A stretch of 7,216 bases of DNA from CAYRVX01 sp964642165 (lineage in GTDB: Bacteria; Planctomycetota; Phycisphaerae; SM23-33): assembly GCA_964642165.1 (NCBI GenBank), contig CAZXOC010000341.1:1-7216 (forward strand), written 5' to 3'. How positions within the stretch are numbered: position 1 is the stretch's first letter; each line of letters begins with the position of its first letter. Below are positions 1 through 5,907 of the stretch, piece by piece. The position numbers were made by a program, and so were the translations under genes. The notes under the pieces were generated by a model, which saw only the letters and a list, made by a program, of their open reading frames with translations, searched no databases and was not told where the DNA came from.

Positions 1-1130
1 TCGCTGACGAACCACAGCTTCTCCGGGCCGATCACCGCCAGCACCTTCGCCTGCATCTGGAGCTCCCACTGGTCCAGCTCGGTGCGGTCCTTGTGGGCCT
101 CGATGTGAGCCAGGAAGCCCCGCCAGTCGTCCGCCCATTTCATCATCAGCTCGGCGAACGTTTCCGAGCCCAGCTTCTCGCCGCAGTGGCTCACCTGGAG
201 CAACGTCGTCTGCTCGCCCAGCGCCGGCAGCGCCGTGCACATGCCCTTGACCGTCTGGTAGAACGTCTGGTCCAGCGGGAAGCCTCCGCCGTTGGTGATG
301 ACGAGGTCGTACGCGCCGGGGATGTCCGCGGTCGTCCACTGGGCCACCTGCCGACACCCGGCCAGGTGCGCCTCGACCAGATCGCCGCAGTAGATGCCCG
401 CGATGCGGCGGTCCTTCGTGATGGCCACGTTGAACAGGAAGTCCACGCCGACGGCCCGGGCGACCTTCAGGGCGATCTCGTGGCAGGGGTTGCCGTCGAG
501 CACGCCGTTGTCGGCCTTCGGATGGCCGAGCGTCTCGAACCCGTGGAAGCGCTGCACCGTCTCGAGGTCCACCAGCGCCGGGCAGACGCCCTTGCGCCCG
601 CCGGAGAAACCCGCCATGAAGTGCGCCTCGATGTACCCGGTGACGATCCGCAGGTCCGCCTCGGCGAAGCGCCGGCAGACGCTCACCGGGGGATCCTCGG
701 CGACGCGAACCAGCGTGTCCGGCTCCGTCGCCCGGTGGTCGATCACCTCGATCCGCCGCTGGATGTCGTCGCCGACGAGGATCTCCCGCTCGGCGGGCGT
801 GCTTGGACGGTGCATGCCCGTCCCGATGATGATCACGATCTGCGAGTCGGCCACGCCGCAGTCGTTCAGCACCTTCAGCATCGCCGGCAGGAACTCCTGG
901 TTCGGCACCGGCCGCGTGATGTCCGAGATCGTGATCGCGACGGTCCTGGGCCGCTTCCGCGCGACGAGTTCCGCCAGCGCCGGCGAGCCGATGGGCCTCG
1001 CCAGCGCCGCGGCGACCGCCTCATCCGGCCGCTCGACCGCCGGGATGTCCTGCCCGGCCAGCACCTCGGCCGAATCCGGCACCGAAAGCTCCATGCCGTC
1101 CTTGCCGTAGAGGAGATGGACTGTCTTCAT
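1..1130 (-). CDS. larA: LarA-type nickel-pincer 2-hydroxyacid racemase/epimerase (partial, C-terminus beyond window)
   Basis: Open reading frame of about 376 codons from ATG at 1130 that runs off the window start; the family is usually about 420-430 residues, so roughly 50 C-terminal residues are missing. LarA enzymes racemise or epimerise 2-hydroxyacids by hydride transfer to a nickel-pincer nucleotide covalently held on a lysine. The known active-site residues of Lactiplantibacillus plantarum LarA all have counterparts at a constant small offset: Asp70 and Arg73 in SDITRP (for D72/R75), His107 in GTGMHRP (H108), His170 in YIEAHF (H174), cofactor-linking Lys180 in GFSGGRKG (K184), His196 in QRFHGFE (the Ni ligand H200) and Lys295 (K298). 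The enzyme is probably cytosolic and active. Homologues act on several hydroxyacids besides lactate, so the substrate is not settled. The cofactor genes larB, larC and larE are not in view. It starts 25 bases after phzF-like, with only a weak AGGA upstream, and is probably co-transcribed. Confidence 0.93.
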   Translation of the reverse strand, partial: MKTVHLLYGKDGMELSVPDSAEVLAGQDIPAVERPDEAVAAALARPIGSPALAELVARKRPRTVAITISDITRPVPNQEFLPAMLKVLNDCGVADSQIVIIIGTGMHRPSTPAEREILVGDDIQRRIEVIDHRATEPDTLVRVAEDPPVSVCRRFAEADLRIVTGYIEAHFMAGFSGGRKGVCPALVDLETVQRFHGFETLGHPKADNGVLDGNPCHEIALKVARAVGVDFLFNVAITKDRRIAGIYCGDLVEAHLAGCRQVAQWTTADIPGAYDLVITNGGGFPLDQTFYQTVKGMCTALPALGEQTTLLQVSHCGEKLGSETFAELMMKWADDWRGFLAHIEAHKDRTELDQWELQMQAKVLAVIGPEKLWFVS

Positions 1131-1155
1131 GGTATCCCGTGTCCTGCGGAAGGGC

Positions 1156-1992
1156 TCAGTCTGAGCCTATCGTACTGGGGTCGCGTCCAGTGGCCAATGC
1201 CGATTCGGGCAGCTCGCCGCGGAAGACGGTGACGGCCTGGCCGGCGAGGTGGACGCGCTCGCCGGCGACGCGGACCTTCACCACCCCGCCGCGCTTCGAG
1301 ACCTGACGGGCGACCAGCTCCTCCTTGCCCAGGCGTTCGCCCCAGAACGGGCCCAGGCAGCAGTGGGCGGCGCCGGTGACGGGGTCCTCGTCGACGCCCA
1401 CCACGGGGGCGAAGCAGCGGCTGATGAAGTCGCAGGCGGGCAGGTCGGATCGGCTCGTGACGATGGCGCCGCCGGCGGGGGAGGCGCCCAGGGCGGCGAA
1501 GTCCGGCCGCACGCCGCGGACGACGTTCGCGTCGGCGACCTCGACCAGCCACGTCCAGCCGCACCCGCACACGCAGACGGGCTCGGCGCCCAGCGACTCG
1601 ATCAGCCCCGGCGGGGCGTCCGCGGGCTCCGGCCAGGTGGCGGGGAAGTCCATCTCGATCCAGTCGCCCGCGCGGCGAGCGGTCAGGCGGCCGCTGCGCG
1701 TCTCGAAGCGCGCCGGCTCGTCCGGTCCCAGACGTTGCGTCTCCCACAGCACGTGCGCGCTGGCGAGCGTGGCGTGGCCGCACAGCTCCACCTCCGTCGT
1801 CGGCGTGAACCAGCGGAGCGGCCAACGGCCCTCGCGCCGCGACAGGAAGGCCGTCTCGGACAGGTTCATCTCGGCCGCGAGGTGCTGCATCCACTCGTCC
1901 GGCATCGGCGCGTCGAGGACGCACACCGCCGCCGGGTTCCCCGCGAACGCCCGGTCCGTAAACGCGTCCACCTGGTAGATGGGAATCGTCAT
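1156..1992 (-). CDS. PhzF-family isomerase/epimerase-like protein
   Basis: A 278-residue protein, the normal length for the PhzF/YddE/YHI9 family of two-lobed, diaminopimelate-epimerase-fold enzymes. PhzF itself isomerises dihydro-3-hydroxyanthranilate in phenazine synthesis, but most relatives have unknown substrates and no other phenazine gene is visible here. Seen in the sequence: N-terminal QVDAFTDRAFAGNPAAV, the catalytic acid Glu46 in MNLSETAFL, CGHATLASAH with His73, and the C-terminal-lobe motif DEDPVTGAAH at 201-210. Asp203 matches PhzF Asp208, while Ala208 stands where PhzF has Ser213. A Cys-x-Cys-x-Cys run lies at 140-144. The ATG at 1992 overlaps the stop of the DUF4276 gene as ATGA and has AAGAGG seven bases upstream, which fixes the start. 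The family call is firm; the reaction is unknown. The coupling to an ATPase/TOPRIM pair is unusual for this family. Confidence 0.92.
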   Translation of the reverse strand: MTIPIYQVDAFTDRAFAGNPAAVCVLDAPMPDEWMQHLAAEMNLSETAFLSRREGRWPLRWFTPTTEVELCGHATLASAHVLWETQRLGPDEPARFETRSGRLTARRAGDWIEMDFPATWPEPADAPPGLIESLGAEPVCVCGCGWTWLVEVADANVVRGVRPDFAALGASPAGGAIVTSRSDLPACDFISRCFAPVVGVDEDPVTGAAHCCLGPFWGERLGKEELVARQVSKRGGVVKVRVAGERVHLAGQAVTVFRGELPESALATGRDPSTIGSD

Positions 1993-2651
1993 GGCGTCGC
2001 CTCTTGCGAGCCCGGGGAGTTCGGCTGCACCCCAGGCCCTGTCAGCCGGTCGAGGAGGCTTGCGACGTCACGCCGAAGTTTGGCAAATGAGGGGCACTTC
2101 TGCGCTTCGGACAGGTCCATCAGCGCTGAGAACGCCGGTTGGTCTACGGTCTCCCGGTACGAGCGGCCGGGGGGCATCAGGCGAGACAGGCATCGCTTCG
2201 GGTCCGAGACGGATTCCGGCTCGCCCGGCGCTTCGGCATGCCCCACGAGCTTGCCCGCTCGTCTGAGCGACTCGATGGCGGCCAGGAACCAGGCCTCGTA
2301 TTCCCGCTTGGCCAGCACAACGGCACATGGGATGTTCCCGCAGATGGTCCGGGCCGCCATCGAGAGAGCGGGCCCGATCTCGGCGGGGCAGTCCTCGTCG
2401 GCGTCGACGAGGATGAGGACGGCGCCTCCCTCCCAGTTGGACAACTTGGCCGTGGCCAGGCGCAGCCGCCGGACGAGTTCCTCCGTCTGGACTCCCTTCC
2501 GCTTGCGAAGGAGCTTGCTCTTCGGGCAGCGGATGGGCTTGGGGATCACCAGACCATGGATCCCCCGCTCCGCGGCGATTCGGCGGATCAGGACTGGCAG
2601 GGCCTGCACTTCGCCGTGACCTTCGACGACGCAGACCACGGCCGGCCTCAT
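1989..2651 (-). CDS. DUF4276 family TOPRIM-like protein, putative effector partner of the adjacent ATPase
   Basis: A 220-residue protein with the DUF4276 pattern: a beta strand ending in VVEGHGEVQALPVLIRRI (Glu10 and Glu14), an acidic ILVDADEDC strand (Asp83 and Asp85), KREYEAWFLAAIESL around 115-129, and a C-terminal half with a DPK segment near 150 and a KCPSF motif near 185. An early glutamate followed by a DxD-type strand is the TOPRIM metal-site arrangement of primases, topoisomerases and OLD nucleases. DUF4276 is recognised from memory, and the TOPRIM reading is an inference from the motifs. The ATG at 2651 overlaps the ATPase stop (ATGA), with GGAGG 12 bases upstream, and the gene's end overlaps the next start, so it is probably made stoichiometrically with the ATPase. 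Such pairs resemble split OLD or PARIS-like defence systems. Nuclease activity and a defence role are not proven. Confidence 0.85.
   Translation of the reverse strand: MRPAVVCVVEGHGEVQALPVLIRRIAAERGIHGLVIPKPIRCPKSKLLRKRKGVQTEELVRRLRLATAKLSNWEGGAVLILVDADEDCPAEIGPALSMAARTICGNIPCAVVLAKREYEAWFLAAIESLRRAGKLVGHAEAPGEPESVSDPKRCLSRLMPPGRSYRETVDQPAFSALMDLSEAQKCPSFAKLRRDVASLLDRLTGPGVQPNSPGSQEATP
2000..2005 (-). promoter_or_regulatory. ribosome binding site of the PhzF-family gene, inside the DUF4276 coding region
   Basis: The minus strand reads AAGAGG seven bases before the ATG at 1992, within the last codons of the DUF4276 gene. Together with the ATGA overlap it supports translational coupling and this start. 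Confidence 0.65.
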
Positions 2652-3871
2652 GAGTGCTCGGCGCCTCCGAAGAGCGCCAGTTGTCGCGGCGGCTCACCTT
2701 CCGGCTCGAGTTGCTCGAGCCGCAGGAGCTCCCCCGGCGTGTACAGCCCCTCGCGAAGCATCTGCCGGCTGCCGTTGTCGATGGGCCCTACGATCGTCTC
2801 GCCCTTCCTCGAGACCACGGCCAGAACGCTCTCGGAGGCGATCTCCTCGTGGTCCAGGAGGTCCGGGCTGTGCGACGTGATGACCACCTGGGTCTGCTGC
2901 GACGCCTCCAGAATCGCGTCGGCGATCGTGCGAGCCGCCGCCGGATGCAGGGCGATCTCCGGCTCCTCGATGCCGACCAGAGGAACCGCCTGCGCTGCGG
3001 CCCTGCCCTGGAAGACGGCCACCAGAATGCCCAGGGCACGCAGCGTGCCGTCGGACATGCTTGCAGCCAGGAACCGCCACGGGTGCTTGGAGCCCGCGAC
3101 GTCCTGGCGGAACTCCACGGTCTCCTTGGGGCCGAAGGGCTTGACCTCCACACCTCTGAGTCCATCCACGATCGCGGCGAGGTACTGCTCGACGCGCTCC
3201 TGGACATTCGAGTCGCCAAGGCGCTTCAGGACGCTCGCGATGTTCCCCCCGTCGCGGACAAGGATCTCGGCGGGATCGGGGTCCTGGAGCTCACGGAGCT
3301 TGGCGGGGCTCAGGTTGTAGAAACCCATCCGCGTCACAGCGTCGTACACCGGGCGGAATTCGGGCAGGCCCGAGATGACGCCCAGGTACAGGCGGTCTGG
3401 TTCGATGGCCGCGGGAAGCTCCCGCGACGACGCCACCACTTGCCCGGTCTGTGCTCGGTAGTGAGCGACATGCCGCCCCTGCTCGCCGGGCTTCCAGACG
3501 CTGCACTCCTCCTGCTGGACGGCGAAGCCACCGTCTTCCCTGGCGGCGATCTGGAAGGCGTAGCAGCCCTCGCTCCCATTGGGCAGGGCCATCTCCAGAC
3601 GAATGCCGAAGTGCGTTGGATGGCCGCCGCTACGGCGGCGCACCTCCTGCACGCCCCCTCGGTCCCGCAAGGCGAACTCCAGCGAGTTGCGCAGGGCGTC
3701 GGCGACGAAGCGGAGCGAGTCCAGGACGTTGCTCTTGCCGGCGCCGTTCGGCCCGACCAGGGCCGTGAAGGGGCGGAGATGCACGTCGCACGCGGCGATG
3801 CTCTTGTAGTTCCGCAGCGCCAGCCGCGCCAGGAAGGGCTTCGTCCCATCGTCGCCTTCACGGGAACTCAT
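2648..3871 (-). CDS. AAA family ATPase, SMC/OLD-like (AAA_21/AAA_15 type)
   Basis: A 407-residue ABC/SMC-class ATPase. Seen: an N-terminal strand LALRNYKSIAACDVHLRPFTALVG leading into Walker A GPNGAGKS (40-47); a central lid region (about 75-260) with no long coiled coil; a signature-like SMSDGTLRALG (271-281); Walker B VPLVGIEEPEIALHP (297-310) with Glu302 and Glu303; and an H-switch ITSHSPDLLD with His334. This is the ATPase layout of RecF, OLD and AbiEii-like proteins. It lacks a fused TOPRIM domain, and the neighbour that overlaps its stop codon appears to supply one. The ATG at 3871 is chosen because AGAGG lies seven bases upstream and LALRNYKS then falls at the usual distance from the N-terminus. 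A start at 4084 would run through the upstream gene's coding sequence and add a low-complexity Pro/Arg/Ser tail. The likely role is the ATP-driven sensor or scaffold of a two-gene defence-like system, which is an inference. Confidence 0.92.
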   Translation of the reverse strand: MSSREGDDGTKPFLARLALRNYKSIAACDVHLRPFTALVGPNGAGKSNVLDSLRFVADALRNSLEFALRDRGGVQEVRRRSGGHPTHFGIRLEMALPNGSEGCYAFQIAAREDGGFAVQQEECSVWKPGEQGRHVAHYRAQTGQVVASSRELPAAIEPDRLYLGVISGLPEFRPVYDAVTRMGFYNLSPAKLRELQDPDPAEILVRDGGNIASVLKRLGDSNVQERVEQYLAAIVDGLRGVEVKPFGPKETVEFRQDVAGSKHPWRFLAASMSDGTLRALGILVAVFQGRAAAQAVPLVGIEEPEIALHPAAARTIADAILEASQQTQVVITSHSPDLLDHEEIASESVLAVVSRKGETIVGPIDNGSRQMLREGLYTPGELLRLEQLEPEGEPPRQLALFGGAEHS

Positions 3872-3927
3872 GGTGAGACCTCTTCCGAGGGGGTCAGGTA
3901 CACGGTAACCGAAGCCCCCGGGGCCAT
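3868..3927 (-). CDS. possible 19-codon linking ORF between the HepT-like gene and the ATPase
   Basis: The 55-base gap upstream of the ATPase can be read as a complete 19-codon frame. Its ATG shares one base with the TGA of the HepT-like membrane gene (TGATG), and its own TGA overlaps the ATPase ATG (ATGA). It would encode MAPGASVTVYLTPSEEVSP. The upstream region has no good Shine-Dalgarno; GGCGGG is the best match. It could act as a translational bridge letting terminating ribosomes reach the ATPase start. It could equally be chance, since a short open frame in high-GC DNA needs little explanation and the ATPase has its own AGAGG. No known family is recognisable. Confidence 0.2.
   Translation of the reverse strand: MAPGASVTVYLTPSEEVSP
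3879..3883 (-). promoter_or_regulatory. ribosome binding site of the AAA ATPase gene
   Basis: The minus strand reads AGAGG (within GAAGAGGT), seven bases before the ATG at 3871. This is the main evidence for choosing that start over the longer in-frame extension. Confidence 0.7.
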
Positions 3928-5192
3928 CAAGTACCCGCCGGTTGGCTCTCGGCGCGCGGGGGGAGGTCGCGGAGGTCGGCGGGGGCGTTGGGGTCGCGAG
4001 TGAGCCGGCCGCCGGGCATGGGGTAGAATACGGCCGCCTTGTCGCCGGCGCGAAGGACGAGCTTCTCGACGGCGCCGTCGGCATGGCGGACGACCTCGAC
4101 GAGCACCTTGCCGTCGCGGAAGAAGCGGTCGTGGCGCGTCGGGCTGGCGGCCTGCTCGAGCCACTCGCTGAGGCAGACGAGGTTGCCGGCGGCGTCGAAC
4201 TCGATCAGGCTGCGGGGCGCGCCGGACGGCAGTCGGAAGTGGCCGGCCCGCGCCACGCGCCCGCCCGCGAGGGTGAAGACGTACTGGTCCCAGGAGGTGC
4301 GGATGTCGATCCTCGCCAGGGCGCCCTCGTGGAACGACAGCGTCGCCGAGCCTTCCAGCGACGGGCAGGTGCCGGTCACGTCGCCCGTGTAGTCCCACTT
4401 GTCGCCGGTGAAGGTGAACTGCCAGTCGCCGCGGTCGAAGAAGCCCAACACGCCGATCGCGTGGCGGACGTGCGGCTCGGCCTGCCAGGGCTCGAGCTCT
4501 GCGGCCAGCAGCGCGGTGAGCTTGCGGATCTGCGCCGGGGGGACGTCCTGCGTCTGCACGCGGCTGCGGCCGTATCGAAAGGCGGCGGCAAGGCCCACGC
4601 CCAGGACGATACCCACCAGGCACGCCAGCAGGCAGGGCCCGCCGAGCGCCCGCCAGCGGGCCGGAACACCTTCCGTCGGCGGGGCGAACCAGTAGGGGGG
4701 CAGGCCTTCGGGCTCCGGCCGGCCCAGCAGCCGCATCTTGCCGTGCTCGCGAACGAAGTGGTCGAGCTCCGCTTCCAGGCGTTCGAAGGTGGCGCCGCAC
4801 TGCTTGACGAGTTCGGCCGTCAGGGGCCAGTTCAGGCGGAAGTAGTGCGAGTAGCGGTAGGAGTTGCGGAACTCCAGGTACTGCTTCAGGCCGGCGCGCA
4901 GCTCCTCGCTGAGGATGGCCGGACGGTCGGCGGTGGGCTCGGTCATCTGGTCCAACAGCGGCTCGTGTCGGCCCTCGCCGGTGGGACGGTTCCCGTCGAG
5001 GCGTTCGGCGAGCAGGTCGAAGATCCGCTCGACGCCGTTGTAGAAGGACTGGAGCAGCGAGGCGGCGGCGAGCTTCTCCGTCTCGGCGGCGGCGCCCTCG
5101 GCGACGGCCTCGCGGACCGCCTCGGACTGCGCCAGCAGCTTCCGCAGCAGCTTCAACTCGAGCTGGATGTCTTCGACGAGCTCCGATTGCAT
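3927..5192 (-). CDS. membrane-anchored HepT-like domain protein with beta-rich C-terminal region
   Basis: A 421-residue protein with three parts. Residues 1-150 are helical and match the larger HepT-like (HEPN-fold) domain: SLLQSFYNGVERIFDLLAE (46-63), then HEPLLDQM, RPAILSEEL, and YLEFRNSYRYSHYF (105-118). In the last segment Arg109 and His116 fit the HEPN Rx4-6H RNase motif and Tyr117 follows. Residues about 183-205 are one hydrophobic transmembrane helix (GGPCLLACLVGIVLGVGLAAAF) with arginines on both sides, so topology is uncertain. Residues about 215-421 start with a short amphipathic helix and continue with Trp/Gly/Asp-rich beta-like strands (DWQFTFTGDKWDYTGDVTG; later FRDGKVLVEVVRHADGAVEKL), weakly like MORN/YwqK-type repeats; no family is recognised there. 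The start has TGAGG eight bases upstream. The gene follows a canonical hepT by 69 bases. Possible roles are a membrane-tethered RNase or a sensor that recruits the neighbouring toxin; both are inference. Confidence 0.85.
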   Translation of the reverse strand: MQSELVEDIQLELKLLRKLLAQSEAVREAVAEGAAAETEKLAAASLLQSFYNGVERIFDLLAERLDGNRPTGEGRHEPLLDQMTEPTADRPAILSEELRAGLKQYLEFRNSYRYSHYFRLNWPLTAELVKQCGATFERLEAELDHFVREHGKMRLLGRPEPEGLPPYWFAPPTEGVPARWRALGGPCLLACLVGIVLGVGLAAAFRYGRSRVQTQDVPPAQIRKLTALLAAELEPWQAEPHVRHAIGVLGFFDRGDWQFTFTGDKWDYTGDVTGTCPSLEGSATLSFHEGALARIDIRTSWDQYVFTLAGGRVARAGHFRLPSGAPRSLIEFDAAGNLVCLSEWLEQAASPTRHDRFFRDGKVLVEVVRHADGAVEKLVLRAGDKAAVFYPMPGGRLTRDPNAPADLRDLPPRAESQPAGT

Positions 5193-5200
5193 ACGCTGGG

Positions 5201-5205
5201 CCTCA
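5201..5205 (-). promoter_or_regulatory. ribosome binding site of the HepT-like membrane protein gene
   Basis: The minus strand reads TGAGG eight bases before the ATG at 5192, in the 69-base gap after hepT. I see no convincing sigma-70 promoter or U-tract terminator in that gap, so read-through from the toxin-antitoxin pair is likely. Confidence 0.55.
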
Positions 5206-5261
5206 TTGCGGCACCGCCGTCTGGCCGAACGCTCTGCGTGACGGGAAGCCCGGGCAAGTCC

Positions 5262-5594
5262 TCACTCGCTGCCGAGCATTCCCTCGACGGCCTGTTTCAG
5301 GTCCGGAAGGTCGGTGAGGACGATGTCCCACACACGCTCGACGTCGACGCCGAGGTAGTCATGCACGAGGATATTCCGGAAGCCGGCGATCCGTCGCCAG
5401 TCGACGTCGGGGTGTCGAGCCTTCAGGTTGTCGGAAAGGCGCTGCGTCGACTCCGCCAGAACCTGCAGGTTGCGGAGCACGGCGTCTTGTATCAACGTGC
5501 GCGCGAGGAACTCCTCGCGCCCGGACTGGACGTAGTTCTCCACCCGAGCGATGCACTCGCGGATGTGGATCAGGAAGAGCGTGTCATCCTTCAA
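5262..5594 (-). CDS. hepT: HepT family (DUF86) RNase toxin of a MntA-HepT toxin-antitoxin pair
   Basis: A 110-residue, all-helical HEPN-fold protein of typical HepT length. The catalytic motif is canonical: RNILVHDYLGVD carries Arg73-x4-His78-x-Tyr80. In studied pairs (Shewanella oneidensis, Aphanizomenon) the Arg and His form the RNase site, and the MntA partner oligo-AMPylates the Tyr to silence it. Other family features are the LIQDAVLRNLQVLAES helix (34-50) and DVDWRRIAGFRN before the motif. The start codon is TTG at 5594, the only start consistent with an N-terminus beginning KDDTLFLIHI. It overlaps the antitoxin stop by four bases (TTGA), and AAGAGG lies ten bases upstream. All key residues are present, so the toxin should be active. 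It acts in the cytosol and is likely held at low dose by the weak start and by coupling to the antitoxin. Confidence 0.95.
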   Translation of the reverse strand: MKDDTLFLIHIRECIARVENYVQSGREEFLARTLIQDAVLRNLQVLAESTQRLSDNLKARHPDVDWRRIAGFRNILVHDYLGVDVERVWDIVLTDLPDLKQAVEGMLGSE

Positions 5595-5881
5595 ATCGGC
5601 ACCGCCTCTTCGAGGACACGGTCCCGGACATACCAGTGGAGCCCCTTCTCGGTGACGATGTCGACCTTGCGCCCGAGAAGGTCCTGGAGGTCCATCAGCA
5701 GCCCGCCGAGGTCCAGGAGGCTGCGCCCGGGCTCCAGGTCGACGAGGAAGTCGACATCGCTCTTCTCATCGTCCTCGCCGCGTGCCACGGAGCCGAAGAC
5801 GCGCACGTTGGACGCGCCGCGCCTGGCGGCCAGGCGGAAGATCTCCTCACGCTTGTCCCGGATGAGCTCTGCCGCGGTCAT
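5591..5881 (-). CDS. mntA: MntA-type minimal nucleotidyltransferase antitoxin (AMPylates HepT)
   Basis: A 96-residue minimal nucleotidyltransferase of the MNT/MJ0435 group. The active site is complete: VRVFGSVARGEDDEKSDVDFLVD carries Gly30-Ser31-x10-Asp42-x-Asp44, and the third carboxylate is Asp73 in GRKVDIV. In characterised systems the enzyme uses ATP to add AMP units to the tyrosine of the HepT Rx4HxY motif, which neutralises the toxin. The target tyrosine is present in the partner encoded immediately downstream. The ATG at 5881 gives the family N-terminus (TAAELIRDKREEIFRLAARRG). An upstream in-frame ATG at 6256 would add an arginine-rich tail that is ilvD antisense-frame sequence and is rejected. 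The Shine-Dalgarno is modest (GGGGA about ten bases upstream). The antitoxin is translated first, as is common in these pairs. Confidence 0.94.
   Translation of the reverse strand: MTAAELIRDKREEIFRLAARRGASNVRVFGSVARGEDDEKSDVDFLVDLEPGRSLLDLGGLLMDLQDLLGRKVDIVTEKGLHWYVRDRVLEEAVPI
5605..5610 (-). promoter_or_regulatory. ribosome binding site supporting the TTG start of hepT
   Basis: The minus strand reads AAGAGG ten bases before the TTG at 5594, inside the last codons of mntA. It supports the non-ATG start in a frame that has no ATG near its 5' end. Confidence 0.55.
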
Positions 5882-5907
5882 ACCGGCATTATCCCCGAGG
5901 CGGCCTT

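Noticed and set aside
93..1232. 379-codon plus-strand frame, with a 238-codon frame inside it
   Set aside because: Antisense to larA, which has a complete set of active-site motifs. The plus-strand translations are Arg/Pro/Ala-rich with no recognisable domain.
1249..4003. Long plus-strand frames at 1249-2619, 2139-3320 and 2654-4003
   Set aside because: They lie opposite the PhzF, DUF4276 and ATPase genes, which have conserved motifs and linked start/stop overlaps. The frames are low complexity and are explained by the high-GC third codon position.
3872..4084. 71-residue N-terminal extension of the AAA ATPase from an ATG at 4084
   Set aside because: It overlaps the coding end of the HepT-like gene in another frame, is low-complexity, and ignores the AGAGG placed correctly for the ATG at 3871.
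3868..4800. 310-codon minus-strand frame overlapping the HepT-like gene
   Set aside because: Arg/Pro-rich shadow in another frame of the HepT-like gene. Only its last 19 codons, in the intergenic gap, are discussed as a possible tiny ORF.
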